64,000 bases of DNA from Bifidobacterium colobi (GCF_018555455.1 NZ_JAFEJU010000003.1:310001-374000); one strand, 5' to 3'; positions 8,701-17,488 are shown, numbered from the stretch's first letter. The notes: generated by a model not told the origin, from the sequence alone. Program-made: numbers and translations.

Positions 8701-10652
8701 AGACCGGTGTGGCGACGTTCACCCCGTCCGCTGACCAGTACGGCACAACGGTGACTCGCATGGTTACCGTCACGTATGCGGATGGTTCTTCAAGCACCGC
8801 TACGATCACGTTCACCGTGGCTCAGTCGTATGCGCAGCGCTATGACGTGCGCTATACGAATGTTGCGATGAACGCTGGTGCGACTGCCACGACGCGCTCG
8901 CCTCGCTTCTTCGTCAAGTCCGATGGCGCCGCGGCTGCGAAGCCGACCGGTACCGTGTTCTCCCTTGACGGCACTGTTGCGGGCGCGAGCATCGACGAAC
9001 AGACCGGTGACGTGACGCTGGCTGCCGGCGCGACCGCTGGAACCGTGACCGTGCCGGTGACCGTAACCTATCCGGGTACGCAGGGTACTGCGAGCGCCAG
9101 TGTGACGTTCACCGTCAAGCAGCCGGCTTCGCTCAGCTCGTCCGAGCTGGAAACCGGTACCGTGAACGGCACGAAGGTCATCTACGCACCTATCTCCAGC
9201 GATAGTCCGATGAGCGTTGCCCAGCTGCTCGCCAAGGTCAGCTCCGAGCCGGCTGACGCAGACAAGGTCGTCTACCGTGCTGGCAAGGCGCTCGATGGTA
9301 CCGAGAACCTTGCTGCAGGCGATGTGCTGCGTATTTCCGTTGCCGGCTCCACGGTGGCCGATGAGTATGTGGTGACTGCGAAGACCAGCTGGAACTGGGT
9401 CGATGATTTCAAGATCAACGAACAGGGTCCCCTCTGGTATGGTCAGCGCCAGACTGCTCAGGGTAGCGATTGGGCCAACATCACTGGTTTCGATGGCACG
9501 TATCCGAACTGGATGTACGAAACCTACTATGGTCCCGGTGTTGATTTCGGTAGCCATAATCTTCCCGCCGACCGCAGTGCCATTCATGGTCTGATCAGCG
9601 ACTCTCCTGCTTCCGTAGGTGGTGCCGCTATGGCTTGGAAGGCTCCGAAGTCGGGCACGGTGAAGGTGACCATCAAGGATGACGAACCGTATCTGCGTCA
9701 AACCGGAAACAACGGCAAGGCGCTTACGGTCAAGCTGATGCACAACGATGAGGAGATCTGCTCGGCTGATCTCACCGTCTCCCAGCAGCAGTCCACTGAC
9801 TTTGCACAGTGCGTCAGCGAACATGGCACCATCACCGTCAACGAGGGCGACTGGATTCGCATTACCGCGGAAGCCGCAAGCGGCATGAACAAGCCGTCTG
9901 CGCATATCAGTCCGGTTATTGACTATGTGGCTGGCACAGCGCCGAAGCCGGAAGTCAATAAGGATGAGCTCAAGTCCGAATATGAGAAGGCTCTACAGCT
10001 TGACGAGTCGAAGTACACGCCGGATTCTTGGGCCAAGTTCAAGGCAGCCCGCGATGCCGCCAAGGTGACGCTCGACAATGCCGATGCTTCTCAAGATGAT
10101 GTCAAGACCGCACTGGATAAGTTGAAGGCTGCCATCGGTGCCTTGGATGAGGCCCAGAAGCCGGATCCCGAACCAGTGCAGAAGCTCAATGAGCAGTATG
10201 AGCCCTCCTATCCAGCCGCTGTAGAGGCAACGGTTGGTAAGGCCGCTACTGCAGCAGTGTCGTTCACCAAGGACGGCGTGGCTTCCGAAGCTCCTGAAGG
10301 CACTACGTATGGCATTGCCGGCGATGGTTTCACCGTGGCCAAGGATGGTACCGTGACCTTCACGCCGAGCGAGGTGGATTATGGCCAGTCCCGCGCCGCC
10401 AAGGTAACGGTCACCTACAAGGATGGCACTACTGACGCGGCGACCGTCGTGTTCGCCGTGGCAGCCAAGGTGGTGACTCCGGATCCTGAGCCGACGCCTG
10501 ACACCAAGCCGACCGAGCCGACCACCAAGCCGAACGGCAGCCAACCGCTGCTGAGCAATACCGGCTCCAGTGTTGCGGCTGCGGCCATTACAGTCGTGCT
10601 GACTGCACTGGCCGGGCTTGGCCTTGCGATGGCCGTCCGCCATCGTAAGTGA
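5706..10652 (+). CDS. lnbX: Secreted cell-wall-anchored lacto-N-biosidase, GH136 (LnbX-like)
   Basis: 1648-residue extracellular enzyme expected to release lacto-N-biose from lacto-N-tetraose. Signal peptide with cleavage about AFA-33|QQ. Residues about 45-640 form a right-handed beta-helix beginning YYVSSEHGNDANAGTSQNSP; Asp426 and Asp433, in GDGQAWDADYGDG, are seven residues apart like the catalytic pair I recall for LnbX. Two related modules of about 280 residues follow (about 642-937 and 1139-1407), then Rib-like beta domains (949-1137, 1495-1588), a FIVAR helical module (1413-1485), and a C-terminal anchor with sortase-like LSNTG, a membrane helix and RHRK. Start 5706 has AAAGGAAG 5 bases upstream. 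The next gene is the LnbY-type chaperone. Length is close to the about 1600 residues I recall for the characterised protein; identity rests on memory of the family, not on a search. Confidence 0.85.
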   Translation: MSLPTSGHGPKTIAAIVALGTALAFATPTAAFAQQTTNTKDSSKGTTYYVSSEHGNDANAGTSQNSPWKTLTKVNEIASDLEPGDSVLLEYGSEFNDQWLHISNTAGTPNAPITISAYGDAAEGKPLIASNGVEGSQWYQDYRANVGNHKTRGTVSTTLLLKDVSYITVSNLEITNDDENVYDPIDSWQWTDTADSDGTSLDRSADRMDRTGVAGIAENGSTMSHVTLDNLNIHDVDGNLYNKHMANGGIYFMAHLPKERTSAADDAWLKEHVSRFDHITIRNSTVKDVDRWGIAVGYTAYLNYIDKSSRWQNDFDYGDGTIDDDLIAKYGATNVLIENNTIIGAGGDAITTMYCDRPIIQHNVGDRVSKHINTVDYTANVLNNSGNAGVGYGRVAAGIWPWRCKDPVFQYNEMYSNLNADHGNGDGQAWDADYGDGTLYQYNYSYGNSFASLMICNWFAINTTFRYNISQNDKRGVFDLPSNGTGNHIYNNTVYVDKDSQVLTNRSNSQAQFENNIFINATGEKKTETWNRGNQYGGQTYDNNLYVNYANTPASDAHAIVADDVADVLEDAGSAPTAAQASGAVYSRKGGATAFDGYKPTTNSPAINAGKVVSDLNDYDVEHDFFGNSIKGKPDLGAVESGVASASMTSSKYETATVDGTKVMYVTFTDKNPVTVKELLANVSADNGVSKAVYRKSTNAFKQLFSLVAGPDAALTKLEDTEAIQEGDILRFSVDGSSTTDDYTIVQRISWDWVADYEHGTADHDWKAQRQTSAGGAWQTITTYDSDWPQTSYNTYYGVGLDYDDFNTNGHKLPAADQRDSIHGLIAEDPAAAGGTAMAWKAPEAGTVKVSIKSDEPYLRQNGNNGKAMTLKLMHNDKELCSADLTVSKQQSTEFAQCVTQHGTITVNEGDWIRITADAETGMSKSSAHISPVISYEDVEPPAEAEAKQYTVSYDSVAATVGAQAKAVAAFTKDGKTVNAPAGVSFAIADGDGVALDAKTGVATFTPSADQYGTTVTRMVTVTYADGSSSTATITFTVAQSYAQRYDVRYTNVAMNAGATATTRSPRFFVKSDGAAAAKPTGTVFSLDGTVAGASIDEQTGDVTLAAGATAGTVTVPVTVTYPGTQGTASASVTFTVKQPASLSSSELETGTVNGTKVIYAPISSDSPMSVAQLLAKVSSEPADADKVVYRAGKALDGTENLAAGDVLRISVAGSTVADEYVVTAKTSWNWVDDFKINEQGPLWYGQRQTAQGSDWANITGFDGTYPNWMYETYYGPGVDFGSHNLPADRSAIHGLISDSPASVGGAAMAWKAPKSGTVKVTIKDDEPYLRQTGNNGKALTVKLMHNDEEICSADLTVSQQQSTDFAQCVSEHGTITVNEGDWIRITAEAASGMNKPSAHISPVIDYVAGTAPKPEVNKDELKSEYEKALQLDESKYTPDSWAKFKAARDAAKVTLDNADASQDDVKTALDKLKAAIGALDEAQKPDPEPVQKLNEQYEPSYPAAVEATVGKAATAAVSFTKDGVASEAPEGTTYGIAGDGFTVAKDGTVTFTPSEVDYGQSRAAKVTVTYKDGTTDAATVVFAVAAKVVTPDPEPTPDTKPTEPTTKPNGSQPLLSNTGSSVAAAAITVVLTALAGLGLAMAVRHRK

Positions 10653-10719
10653 TTGCCCTGCGGGCGACTGCATCGGATGGTCGATTGCAGCCGCCCGCGC
10701 AACCGCTACACAACTGCAT

Positions 10720-10761
10720 GCTGCGGTGCTTTCGCGCATACTGCCGCGAAAGCACCGCAGC
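10720..10761 (+). terminator. Strong hairpin between lnbX and lnbY
   Basis: 17-bp perfect stem starting GCTGCGGTGCTTTCGCG, 8-base loop, and the exact complement. No U-run follows. It probably attenuates read-through or protects the lnbX mRNA end, so less chaperone than enzyme would be made. Confidence 0.6.
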
Positions 10762-10785
10762 GCATGTCACGAATGTTCATATCCT

Positions 10786-11640
10786 ATGGATTCGAAGAAA
10801 ACAGCTAGCATGAATCGCATGAATCATCCGCACCACCATGTCGTCATCGGCATTATTGCAACCGTACTTGTTCTGGCGTTGGCTGGCGGGCTCGCCATCG
10901 CCTATGTGACGCACTCCGGCAACGGTACCGACGACGCTGCGACCGCCGATGGTACTGCGGCAATCGATGATGCGACCTCAGCCAGCGGATTTCCTACTAT
11001 TACGTTGGGCAACACCGTTGTTGCGCCGCAGGAGTATGTCACAGCGCTGAAAACTCAGCGTGCAGCCGCGCTCAACCATTTCAAGCAGCAGTATGGCGTG
11101 AGTCTCAGTTCGGCTGGGTGGACCGGCGACTATGACGGAGAGGTACCGTACCGCTGGCTTGCCCGGCAGACAGTGGAAGCCTTGAAGAAACGCCATGCCG
11201 CGTACCTCATCGGCGTGAAACAGGGACTTGTGGATGATGACTCATACGCCGCCATCGTGCAGCGTATGAACAACGTGAAACGGAACAATGCGTCCGCCAA
11301 GGCTCACGGCAATATCGTCTATGGGCGCACCACGTTTGATATTGACTCGTATATCAGCTACGAAACCAGCGCATTGAAGAACAGCTATACGGGCGATGAG
11401 TCCAATCCCGGCATGTCCTTGACCGACGAGGAAGTGCAGGCCTATTACGACGCCCATGATTGGACAGTCGAAGGCGTGGACGGCAAAGCCCCGCTCGATC
11501 AGGTGCTCGGCAATGTCAAAGCGCAAATGCGCTCCGAACGGTACGATGCCCTGGTGCAGACCAAGGCCGATGCAATCAAAGCCAACGTGCCTTGGAAGCA
11601 GCTCTATCAGTTCACGCTTCAGCAGGTCGAAAAGCGATAG
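10786..11640 (+). CDS. lnbY: LnbX-dedicated chaperone, membrane-anchored (LnbY-like)
   Basis: 284 residues (MDSKKTAS start; an alternative ATG at 10810, MNRMNHPH, has GAAGAAAA upstream). One N-terminal membrane helix (VVIGIIATVLVLALAGGLAIAY) is followed by an Ala/Asp/Thr linker and an extracytoplasmic all-helical domain of SurA/PrsA N-domain style (FPTITLGNTVVAPQEYVTALKTQR through EEVQAYYDAHD). No parvulin-type catalytic domain is visible. It lies 130 bp after the LnbX gene on the same strand, and in B. longum the lacto-N-biosidase needs such a partner for active folding (Sakurama and colleagues, as I recall). Function is therefore assigned mainly by position and topology. Confidence 0.8.
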   Translation: MDSKKTASMNRMNHPHHHVVIGIIATVLVLALAGGLAIAYVTHSGNGTDDAATADGTAAIDDATSASGFPTITLGNTVVAPQEYVTALKTQRAAALNHFKQQYGVSLSSAGWTGDYDGEVPYRWLARQTVEALKKRHAAYLIGVKQGLVDDDSYAAIVQRMNNVKRNNASAKAHGNIVYGRTTFDIDSYISYETSALKNSYTGDESNPGMSLTDEEVQAYYDAHDWTVEGVDGKAPLDQVLGNVKAQMRSERYDALVQTKADAIKANVPWKQLYQFTLQQVEKR

Positions 11641-11661
11641 GCACTTGCGCCTCTTAGCAAT

Positions 11662-11709
11662 GTGGGTTCTTTCCTCGCAGATCGCAAGGAAAGAACCCAC
11701 AACGTTTTT
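11662..11709 (+). terminator. Rho-independent terminator of lnbXY
   Basis: Perfect 14-bp stem GTGGGTTCTTTCCT / AGGAAAGAACCCAC with an 11-base loop, followed by AACGTTTTT. It separates lnbY from the convergent activase gene. Confidence 0.9.
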
Positions 11710-11727
11710 CAGCCGATATTCATCGCA

Positions 11728-14700
11728 TCAGTCCGCGGAAGTGAAGCCCTGCGGCTCCCCCGCCTCGGAGAACTTCGCCAAATGCGCTTTCTTGGCTGCC
11801 GCGATCATCAGCTTGATGCGGTTGAGCTGGTTGGCTTCGGAAGCGCCCGGATCGTAATCAATGGAGACGATGTTGGCTTCCGGATGCAGTCGGCGAATCT
11901 TGCCGAACATGCCGCGGCCGGTCACATGGTTCGGCAGGCAGGCGAACGGCTGCGCGCAAATCACGTTCGGGCAGCCCTGTTCGATGAGTTCCAGGATTTC
12001 GGCCGTCAGCAGCCAGCCTTCACCGGCCTGCACGCCGATGGAGGTGACTTCGCCAGCCTTCTGCACCAGCTCGGGCATCGGATCATCCTGCTTGAACTTG
12101 CCGTGGGACAGTGCGATGGCCTTCTTGATCGGCGCATTGTACATGTCAAGACCCCAGCGCATCAGTGCGTACAGCTGCTGGTTGCCGCCCATGCCGAGGT
12201 TCTTCTCATTCCAGTCGGTGATATACGGACGCGTGGTCATGAACTCCATGATGCCGGGCACCACGGCCTCGCAATCCTGGGATTCAATGACGTCCACCAC
12301 ATGGTTGTTCGCGTCGGGCTGGTACTTGACCAAGATCTCGCCCACCACGCCGACGCGCACCTTGCGCGGAATGTCCTTCAGGGGCAGTGCGTCGAAGGAC
12401 TTCACGATCTCCTTGGCGAGCGTGCCGTAAGGCAGGTAGCCCTTCTTGAGCCACGGGGTCTTGGCCGCGGTCTTGGAATAGCCATGATGCTCGATGGTTT
12501 CGCGCACAATGGTGTCCCACTGCTCGTAGAGCTTATTGGCAGCACCCTTCTCCGCTTCGTATGGGCGCACGCGGTAGAGGCACTTCATCAGCAGATCGCC
12601 CAGAATCAGTGCCTTGATGGCGCGGTGCAGCATCGGCACCGTGGCCTTGAAGCCCGGGTTATCCTCCAAGCCTTGCGTGGAGATGGCAATGACCGGAATC
12701 TGCGGGTATCCGGCGTCGATCAGCGCCTTGCGGATCAAACCGAAGTAGTTGGTCGCACGGCACATGCCACCGGTTTGGGTGATGGCCAATGCCACATGAT
12801 CGGGATCATACTTGCCTTCCAAGATCGCGTCGATCAGCTGACCAATCACCATGATGGCCGGGTAGCAGGCATCATTGTTCACGTACTTCAGGCCGGTTTC
12901 CACGTCACCGCGGCTGGCGTGCTTCAATACGTCGAACTTGTATCCACCGGAGCGAATAACCGCTTCCACAAGCGAAAGGTGAATCGGGCTCATCTGCGGG
13001 GCCACGATGGTGTAGTCGCGCTTCATGTTCTTCAAGAACTTCTGACGATGGGCGTAACGGCTCATCGTGGCGTTGTTGTGCGCGTTCTTCTTGGCGGACT
13101 TGGCTTTCCCGGAAGTTGATTGATCAACCGTGCCGTTCGAACCCGCGAGCACGTTCTTCGCGTTCACCGCGGCATCGAGATCACGCTGCGCGGCCTTCTT
13201 GGAGGCTTCGCGCATGGCCTTGGTGAGCTTCGGGTTGGAAGCCATCGTGGTGTCGAGCAATACCTGGCGTCCCGGAGTCGGTGCCTTGGAACCGGTCTTA
13301 CGGAAGCCCATCGGCTTCGGTCCGGCAGCAGTCTGAGCATTCTGCCCCTGGGCGGAATCAGCCTGTTCGGCTTTGACCTTGGCTTCGGCGGCTTCGAGAG
13401 CGGCCTGTGCTTCGGCGAGCGCGGCCTTGGCGGCGGCCAAGTCAGCCTCGGCCTTGGCTTTAGCGGCTTCGCGAGCCTTGACTGCTGCCTGATCTTCCGC
13501 TTGAGCCGCAACAGCTTCGCGAGCCTTGTTCGCTTCGCGTTCTTCGACTGCGGCCTTGAGCGAACGCAGTCGAATCTTGGCGGCACCAAGGTTGGAGACT
13601 TCGTCGATCTTGAGCAACGTGTACACGTCGGCCTTGTCGGCGAGGATTTCGGCCACCTGGTCGGTGGTGATGGCATCGAGGCCGCAACCGAAGGAGTTGA
13701 GCTGCACGAGTTCGAGTCCCGGATAGGAGGCCACGAAGTGCGCGGCCGCGTACAGGCGGGAATGGTAGGCCCACTGGTTGGTGACGCGCAACGGCATCTT
13801 GGTGACCGTGCGATCGCCCACATGACGGAATCCAGCCGCGTTCTTGGAGCGCGGGTCCTGTTCGCCTTCGGCCAGGAACGCGGTGAGGTTGAGCTTCTCC
13901 CCCGGCTGCAGTTCGCAGATGGAATCCTCGGACAGCACCACCATGCCCAGCGAGCAGATAGTTTCCGGAATACCGTGGTTGATTTCGGGGTCGATGTGGT
14001 ACGGGCGGCCGGCGAGCACGATGCCGCGGCAGCCGTGTTCCTTCATGTAGGCGAGTGCCGCAAGGCCTTCCTGCTGCACGTCGTGCTTGAACACCTTGTC
14101 TTCGGCGTAGGCGGCCTTGACTGCGGTCTCGGCTTCCTCACGGGTCACGTTGGCCCATGCGAATTCCTCGACAATACGATCCACCATGAGCTCATGGTTG
14201 GCGAGGTTGAAGTATGGGTGCATGTACCGCACGCTCGGATCGCGCAGTTCGGGCATGTTCGCGCCCACGACCAACGGATAGTTGGCCACCACCGGGCAGT
14301 TGTAATGGTTGTCGGTGTTGGGAACCAGATTCTCCTCGTAGCTCACACACGGGTAGAAGATGGTTTTGACGCCCTTGTTGAGCAGCCACTTGATGTGGCC
14401 GTGCACCAGCTTGGCCGGATAGCAGATGTTCTCGGAGGCGATCGATTCGATGCCGGTTTCGAACAGCTCGTGGGAGCTGCGGCCGGAAATCATCACCTTG
14501 AAGCCGAGGGATGTCAGCAACGTGAACCAGAACGGGTAGTTCTCATACATGTTGAGCGCACGCGGAATGCCGATTTCGCCGCGGGTGGCCTTCTTGTCGG
14601 TAAGGCGACGGTAGGCAAAGCAGCGCTTGTACTTGTAGTCGTAGAGGTTCGGACGATCGGAACGCTTCTTCTTGGCGTCGCCGCCGCGCTCGCAACGGTT

Positions 14701-16965
14701 GCCGGTCACGAAGCGGGAGCCGTCGGAGAATGTGGTGATGGTGAGCTTGCAGTGGTTCTGGCACAGCTTGCACACGTCACGCTCGGTGGTCATCGACATG
14801 TTGTCAAGCGCTTCACCGGTCAGGATGGAGCTGGCGGTATGCGCCACGCCATCCACGATCACGGTGTGGATTTCCGGATCGGCCGCTGCCGTGGCACCGG
14901 CTGCAGCAGTCTTCTTGAAGCCGTCCGCCTGATCAGCACTTGCCTTGTTGTCAGCTGTCTTGGCATCGGCTGTCTTGGCATTGGTTGCAGCTTCGGCCGG
15001 CTGCTGTTCCTCTTCAGAGCCATCGGCTTTGACCACCACGTCCAGGTGGTCGGCTTCATCCTGATAGTGCATGCGGGCGGTCAGCGCGGCACCGAACGCA
15101 CCCATCAAACCGGCGATGTTCGGTCGGGTGACCTCGCGTTCGGTCAGCAGTTCGAAGGCGCGCAGCACGGCATCGTTGAGGAACGTACCGCCCTGCACCA
15201 CCACGGTGTCGCCGAGTTCGCCGGAATCACGCAGTTTGATGACCTTATACAGGGCGTTGCGCACCACGGAATAGCACAGGCCGGCCGCGATGTCTTCGAT
15301 CGAAGCGCCTTCCTTCTGTGCCTGCTTGACCGAGGAGTTCATGAACACGGTGCAGCGGGAGCCCAAATCCACCGGATGCGTGGAGGCGAGCGCCTTCTGC
15401 GTGAATTCCTGGATCGTCAGTCCCATGGACATGGCGAAGGTCTGCAGGAATGAGCCGCAGCCCGAGGAGCAGGCTTCGTTGACGGCGATGGAATCAATCA
15501 CACCGTCGGTGATGGCAAGGTATTTCATGTCCTGGCCGCCGATGTCGATGACAGCGGTAACGCCGGGGCTCACCATTTCGGCGCCGCGGTAGTGGGCCAT
15601 GGTTTCCACTACGCCTTCGTCCAAGTGCAGGCCGGTGGTGATGAGGCCTTCGCCGTAGCCGGTGGCGCAGGAGCGTGCGATCCATGCGCCTTCGGGAAGT
15701 TCGGCTTGAATCTTCTTGACGATGTTGATGGCGGCGGTCAGCGGGCTGCCTTCGTTGTTGGCGTAAGACGACCACACGATTTCGCGATCGTCGTTGACGA
15801 GCGTGGCCTTGATGGTGGTGGAGCCTGCGTCGATGCCGAGGAAGTGTGGGCCGTGGGCGCCTTCGAGCGTGCCGATGTGGATGTGTTCCTTATGGTGGCG
15901 CTTGTTGAACGCCTCACGATCGGCTTCCGTGGGGAACAGCGGCGGCATGGTGGGCGTATTGGAAGGCAGGTTTTTCAGTTCTTCCAAACGCTTCAGAATT
16001 TCGGCGCAGGTGTGCGCTTCGAAATGGTGACCTTCGTCGTCGGAGTCCGTGTCCGCCTGCAATGCGGCGCCATAGGCCACGTAGAGGTGGGCGTTCGTGG
16101 GCACGATGAACTCGTCCACCTTGCCTTCGAGCGCACGCTGGAATGCGGCGCGCAGTTCGGACATGAAGAACAGCGGACCACCGAGGAAGATTACAGTGCC
16201 GTGGATTGGGCGGCCGGAAGCCAAACCTGCGATGGTCTGCGTGGCCACTGCGGTGAAGATGGAGGCGGCAAGGTCCGGCTTGGCGGCACCATCGTTGATG
16301 AGCGGCTGCAAATCGGTTTTGGCGAACACGCCGCATCGCGATGCGATCGGGTACAGGTTCTCATAGCTTTTGGCCATCTCATTGAGGCCTGCGGCATCGG
16401 TGTCCAGCAGCGTGGACATCTGATCGATGAACGCACCGGTACCACCTGCACAGGAGCCGTTCATACGCTGCTCGGGAGTCGGCTTCAGATAGGTGATCTT
16501 TGCGTCTTCGCCGCCGAGTTCGATAATGACGTCCGCCTGCGGGTATTCCTTATCGATAGCTTCGGTTTCGGCGATGACCTCTTGGATGAACGGCACGTGC
16601 ATGTTGTCGGCCAAGGCCAGACCGCCGGAACCGGTGATGGCCAAGCGAATCGGCTCGTCGCCGCGGCCAAGCTCCTCGAGCTTCTTGTGGATGTCCACGA
16701 GCAGGCCCGCCACGGTGGCGCGTACATTGGCATGGTGGCGGCGGTAATCGGAGAAGAGCGTGGATTTCAGGGAGTCGGATTGATCAAGCACGACCGCCTT
16801 GACCGTGGTGGAGCCAATATCCAAGCCCACGCGCAACGGTTTGACGTTTCCAGATACGGCTGCTGCGGCCGCATTCACGTCCGGCGCGGTGTTCGCATTC
16901 GCCTGCGTATCTGCATAGGCAGTGCGGGTTGCGTCCGTGGTCACGTTCGATGCGGTATCAACCAT
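11728..16965 (-). CDS. Fused 2-hydroxyacyl-CoA dehydratase activase / dehydratase-like protein
   Basis: 1745-residue cytoplasmic iron-sulphur protein. Domain order: BcrA/BadF/HgdC-type ATPase 1 (about 45-310; GLDIGSTTVKAVVL, Cys in NGSCAGGTGAF and SRCGVF), ATPase 2 (about 370-640; GIDAGSTTIKATLV, Cys in ACSSGCGSF and SRCTVF), a cysteine-rich stretch (CKLCQNHCK...CERGG, about 729-757), a DUF2229 domain (about 760-1060), a region with a Lys/Ala/Glu-rich predicted coiled coil (about 1145-1215), and an HgdB-like C-terminal half (about 1310 to the end). Each ATPase keeps the two cysteines that in the HgdC dimer bind a 4Fe-4S cluster. Activases transfer an electron with ATP hydrolysis to radical dehydratases. 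No separate HgdA/HgdB genes lie nearby and the substrate is unknown. An Ala/Lys-rich spacer (about 670-710) joins ATPase 2 to the rest. Confidence 0.88.
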   Translation of the reverse strand: MVDTASNVTTDATRTAYADTQANANTAPDVNAAAAAVSGNVKPLRVGLDIGSTTVKAVVLDQSDSLKSTLFSDYRRHHANVRATVAGLLVDIHKKLEELGRGDEPIRLAITGSGGLALADNMHVPFIQEVIAETEAIDKEYPQADVIIELGGEDAKITYLKPTPEQRMNGSCAGGTGAFIDQMSTLLDTDAAGLNEMAKSYENLYPIASRCGVFAKTDLQPLINDGAAKPDLAASIFTAVATQTIAGLASGRPIHGTVIFLGGPLFFMSELRAAFQRALEGKVDEFIVPTNAHLYVAYGAALQADTDSDDEGHHFEAHTCAEILKRLEELKNLPSNTPTMPPLFPTEADREAFNKRHHKEHIHIGTLEGAHGPHFLGIDAGSTTIKATLVNDDREIVWSSYANNEGSPLTAAINIVKKIQAELPEGAWIARSCATGYGEGLITTGLHLDEGVVETMAHYRGAEMVSPGVTAVIDIGGQDMKYLAITDGVIDSIAVNEACSSGCGSFLQTFAMSMGLTIQEFTQKALASTHPVDLGSRCTVFMNSSVKQAQKEGASIEDIAAGLCYSVVRNALYKVIKLRDSGELGDTVVVQGGTFLNDAVLRAFELLTEREVTRPNIAGLMGAFGAALTARMHYQDEADHLDVVVKADGSEEEQQPAEAATNAKTADAKTADNKASADQADGFKKTAAAGATAAADPEIHTVIVDGVAHTASSILTGEALDNMSMTTERDVCKLCQNHCKLTITTFSDGSRFVTGNRCERGGDAKKKRSDRPNLYDYKYKRCFAYRRLTDKKATRGEIGIPRALNMYENYPFWFTLLTSLGFKVMISGRSSHELFETGIESIASENICYPAKLVHGHIKWLLNKGVKTIFYPCVSYEENLVPNTDNHYNCPVVANYPLVVGANMPELRDPSVRYMHPYFNLANHELMVDRIVEEFAWANVTREEAETAVKAAYAEDKVFKHDVQQEGLAALAYMKEHGCRGIVLAGRPYHIDPEINHGIPETICSLGMVVLSEDSICELQPGEKLNLTAFLAEGEQDPRSKNAAGFRHVGDRTVTKMPLRVTNQWAYHSRLYAAAHFVASYPGLELVQLNSFGCGLDAITTDQVAEILADKADVYTLLKIDEVSNLGAAKIRLRSLKAAVEEREANKAREAVAAQAEDQAAVKAREAAKAKAEADLAAAKAALAEAQAALEAAEAKVKAEQADSAQGQNAQTAAGPKPMGFRKTGSKAPTPGRQVLLDTTMASNPKLTKAMREASKKAAQRDLDAAVNAKNVLAGSNGTVDQSTSGKAKSAKKNAHNNATMSRYAHRQKFLKNMKRDYTIVAPQMSPIHLSLVEAVIRSGGYKFDVLKHASRGDVETGLKYVNNDACYPAIMVIGQLIDAILEGKYDPDHVALAITQTGGMCRATNYFGLIRKALIDAGYPQIPVIAISTQGLEDNPGFKATVPMLHRAIKALILGDLLMKCLYRVRPYEAEKGAANKLYEQWDTIVRETIEHHGYSKTAAKTPWLKKGYLPYGTLAKEIVKSFDALPLKDIPRKVRVGVVGEILVKYQPDANNHVVDVIESQDCEAVVPGIMEFMTTRPYITDWNEKNLGMGGNQQLYALMRWGLDMYNAPIKKAIALSHGKFKQDDPMPELVQKAGEVTSIGVQAGEGWLLTAEILELIEQGCPNVICAQPFACLPNHVTGRGMFGKIRRLHPEANIVSIDYDPGASEANQLNRIKLMIAAAKKAHLAKFSEAGEPQGFTSAD

Positions 16966-17194
16966 GTGTTCCTCTTAGCTTCGGCCTCCGGGATAATCGC
17001 CGCTCACATGTCACAAGGAACCAAGAACCGCCTCGGACGGCTGGCAGGCACCCTGCGGACGGCTTCGCCCGGCTACTTCTTCGGGTTAGCTTAGTCTGAC
17101 CACCTGCCCAACATGGCACCCGTTATCGTGATTTCGCTCACGGAAAGCATGTTTTCCAACATTTTCAAGATATTGTTGGTTACGTATGCAAAAC

Positions 17195-17435
17195 ATCCAT
17201 AAGTACGCGCAATCCATACCCATGCGCGCACCTTGAGCGTACCCTGCACGTACCATGCGGTACCTTGCACGTACCATGCGGTACCTTGCACGTACTTACT
17301 GTCATTGCCACAGCCAAAACCTCCGTATGTACGCGCAAATCACGAACCATGCGCGTACATACGGCCATTTTTACCGCCCAAAACGTCCGTATGTATGCGC
17401 AGTACACGTCAATCGCGCGTACATACGGATGCTTC
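17195..17435. repeat. Cluster of palindromic and tandem repeats
   Basis: Two 42-bp palindromes lie 64 bp apart: 17323-17364 (arms CCGTATGTACGCGC / GCGCGTACATACGG, perfect) and 17387-17428 (same arms, one G-T change). A weaker relative (GTACGCGCAATCC...CATGCGCGCACC) is at about 17203-17233. Between them are two copies of TGCACGTACCATGCGGTACCT (17245-17265, 17266-17286) and the start of a third. The first palindrome ends in CCATTTTT and may terminate transcription. 16966-17649 otherwise holds the 56-bp repeat and the promoter of the ATPase gene. Confidence 0.75.
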
Positions 17436-17488
17436 AGGAGGCTTGGCTGCCCTCGCCGGCCTCGCGATCCTTCAGATAGATTTCGGGG
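17433..17488. repeat. 56-bp direct repeat, copy 1 (displaced nrdG 3' end)
   Basis: Identical base for base to 19058-19113, which contains the stop codon and last codons of nrdG. It is directly followed by CTGTTGCGCAACAACG, which includes the palindrome GTTGCGCAAC. The two copies bracket the DUF4143 ATPase gene. Confidence 0.92.

Noticed and set aside
13120-15453. 777-codon plus-strand open frame
   Set aside because: Antisense to the activase fusion gene.
17245-17428. CRISPR-like series of repeats
   Set aside because: Units differ in kind, spacing is irregular, and there are no unique spacers or cas genes.
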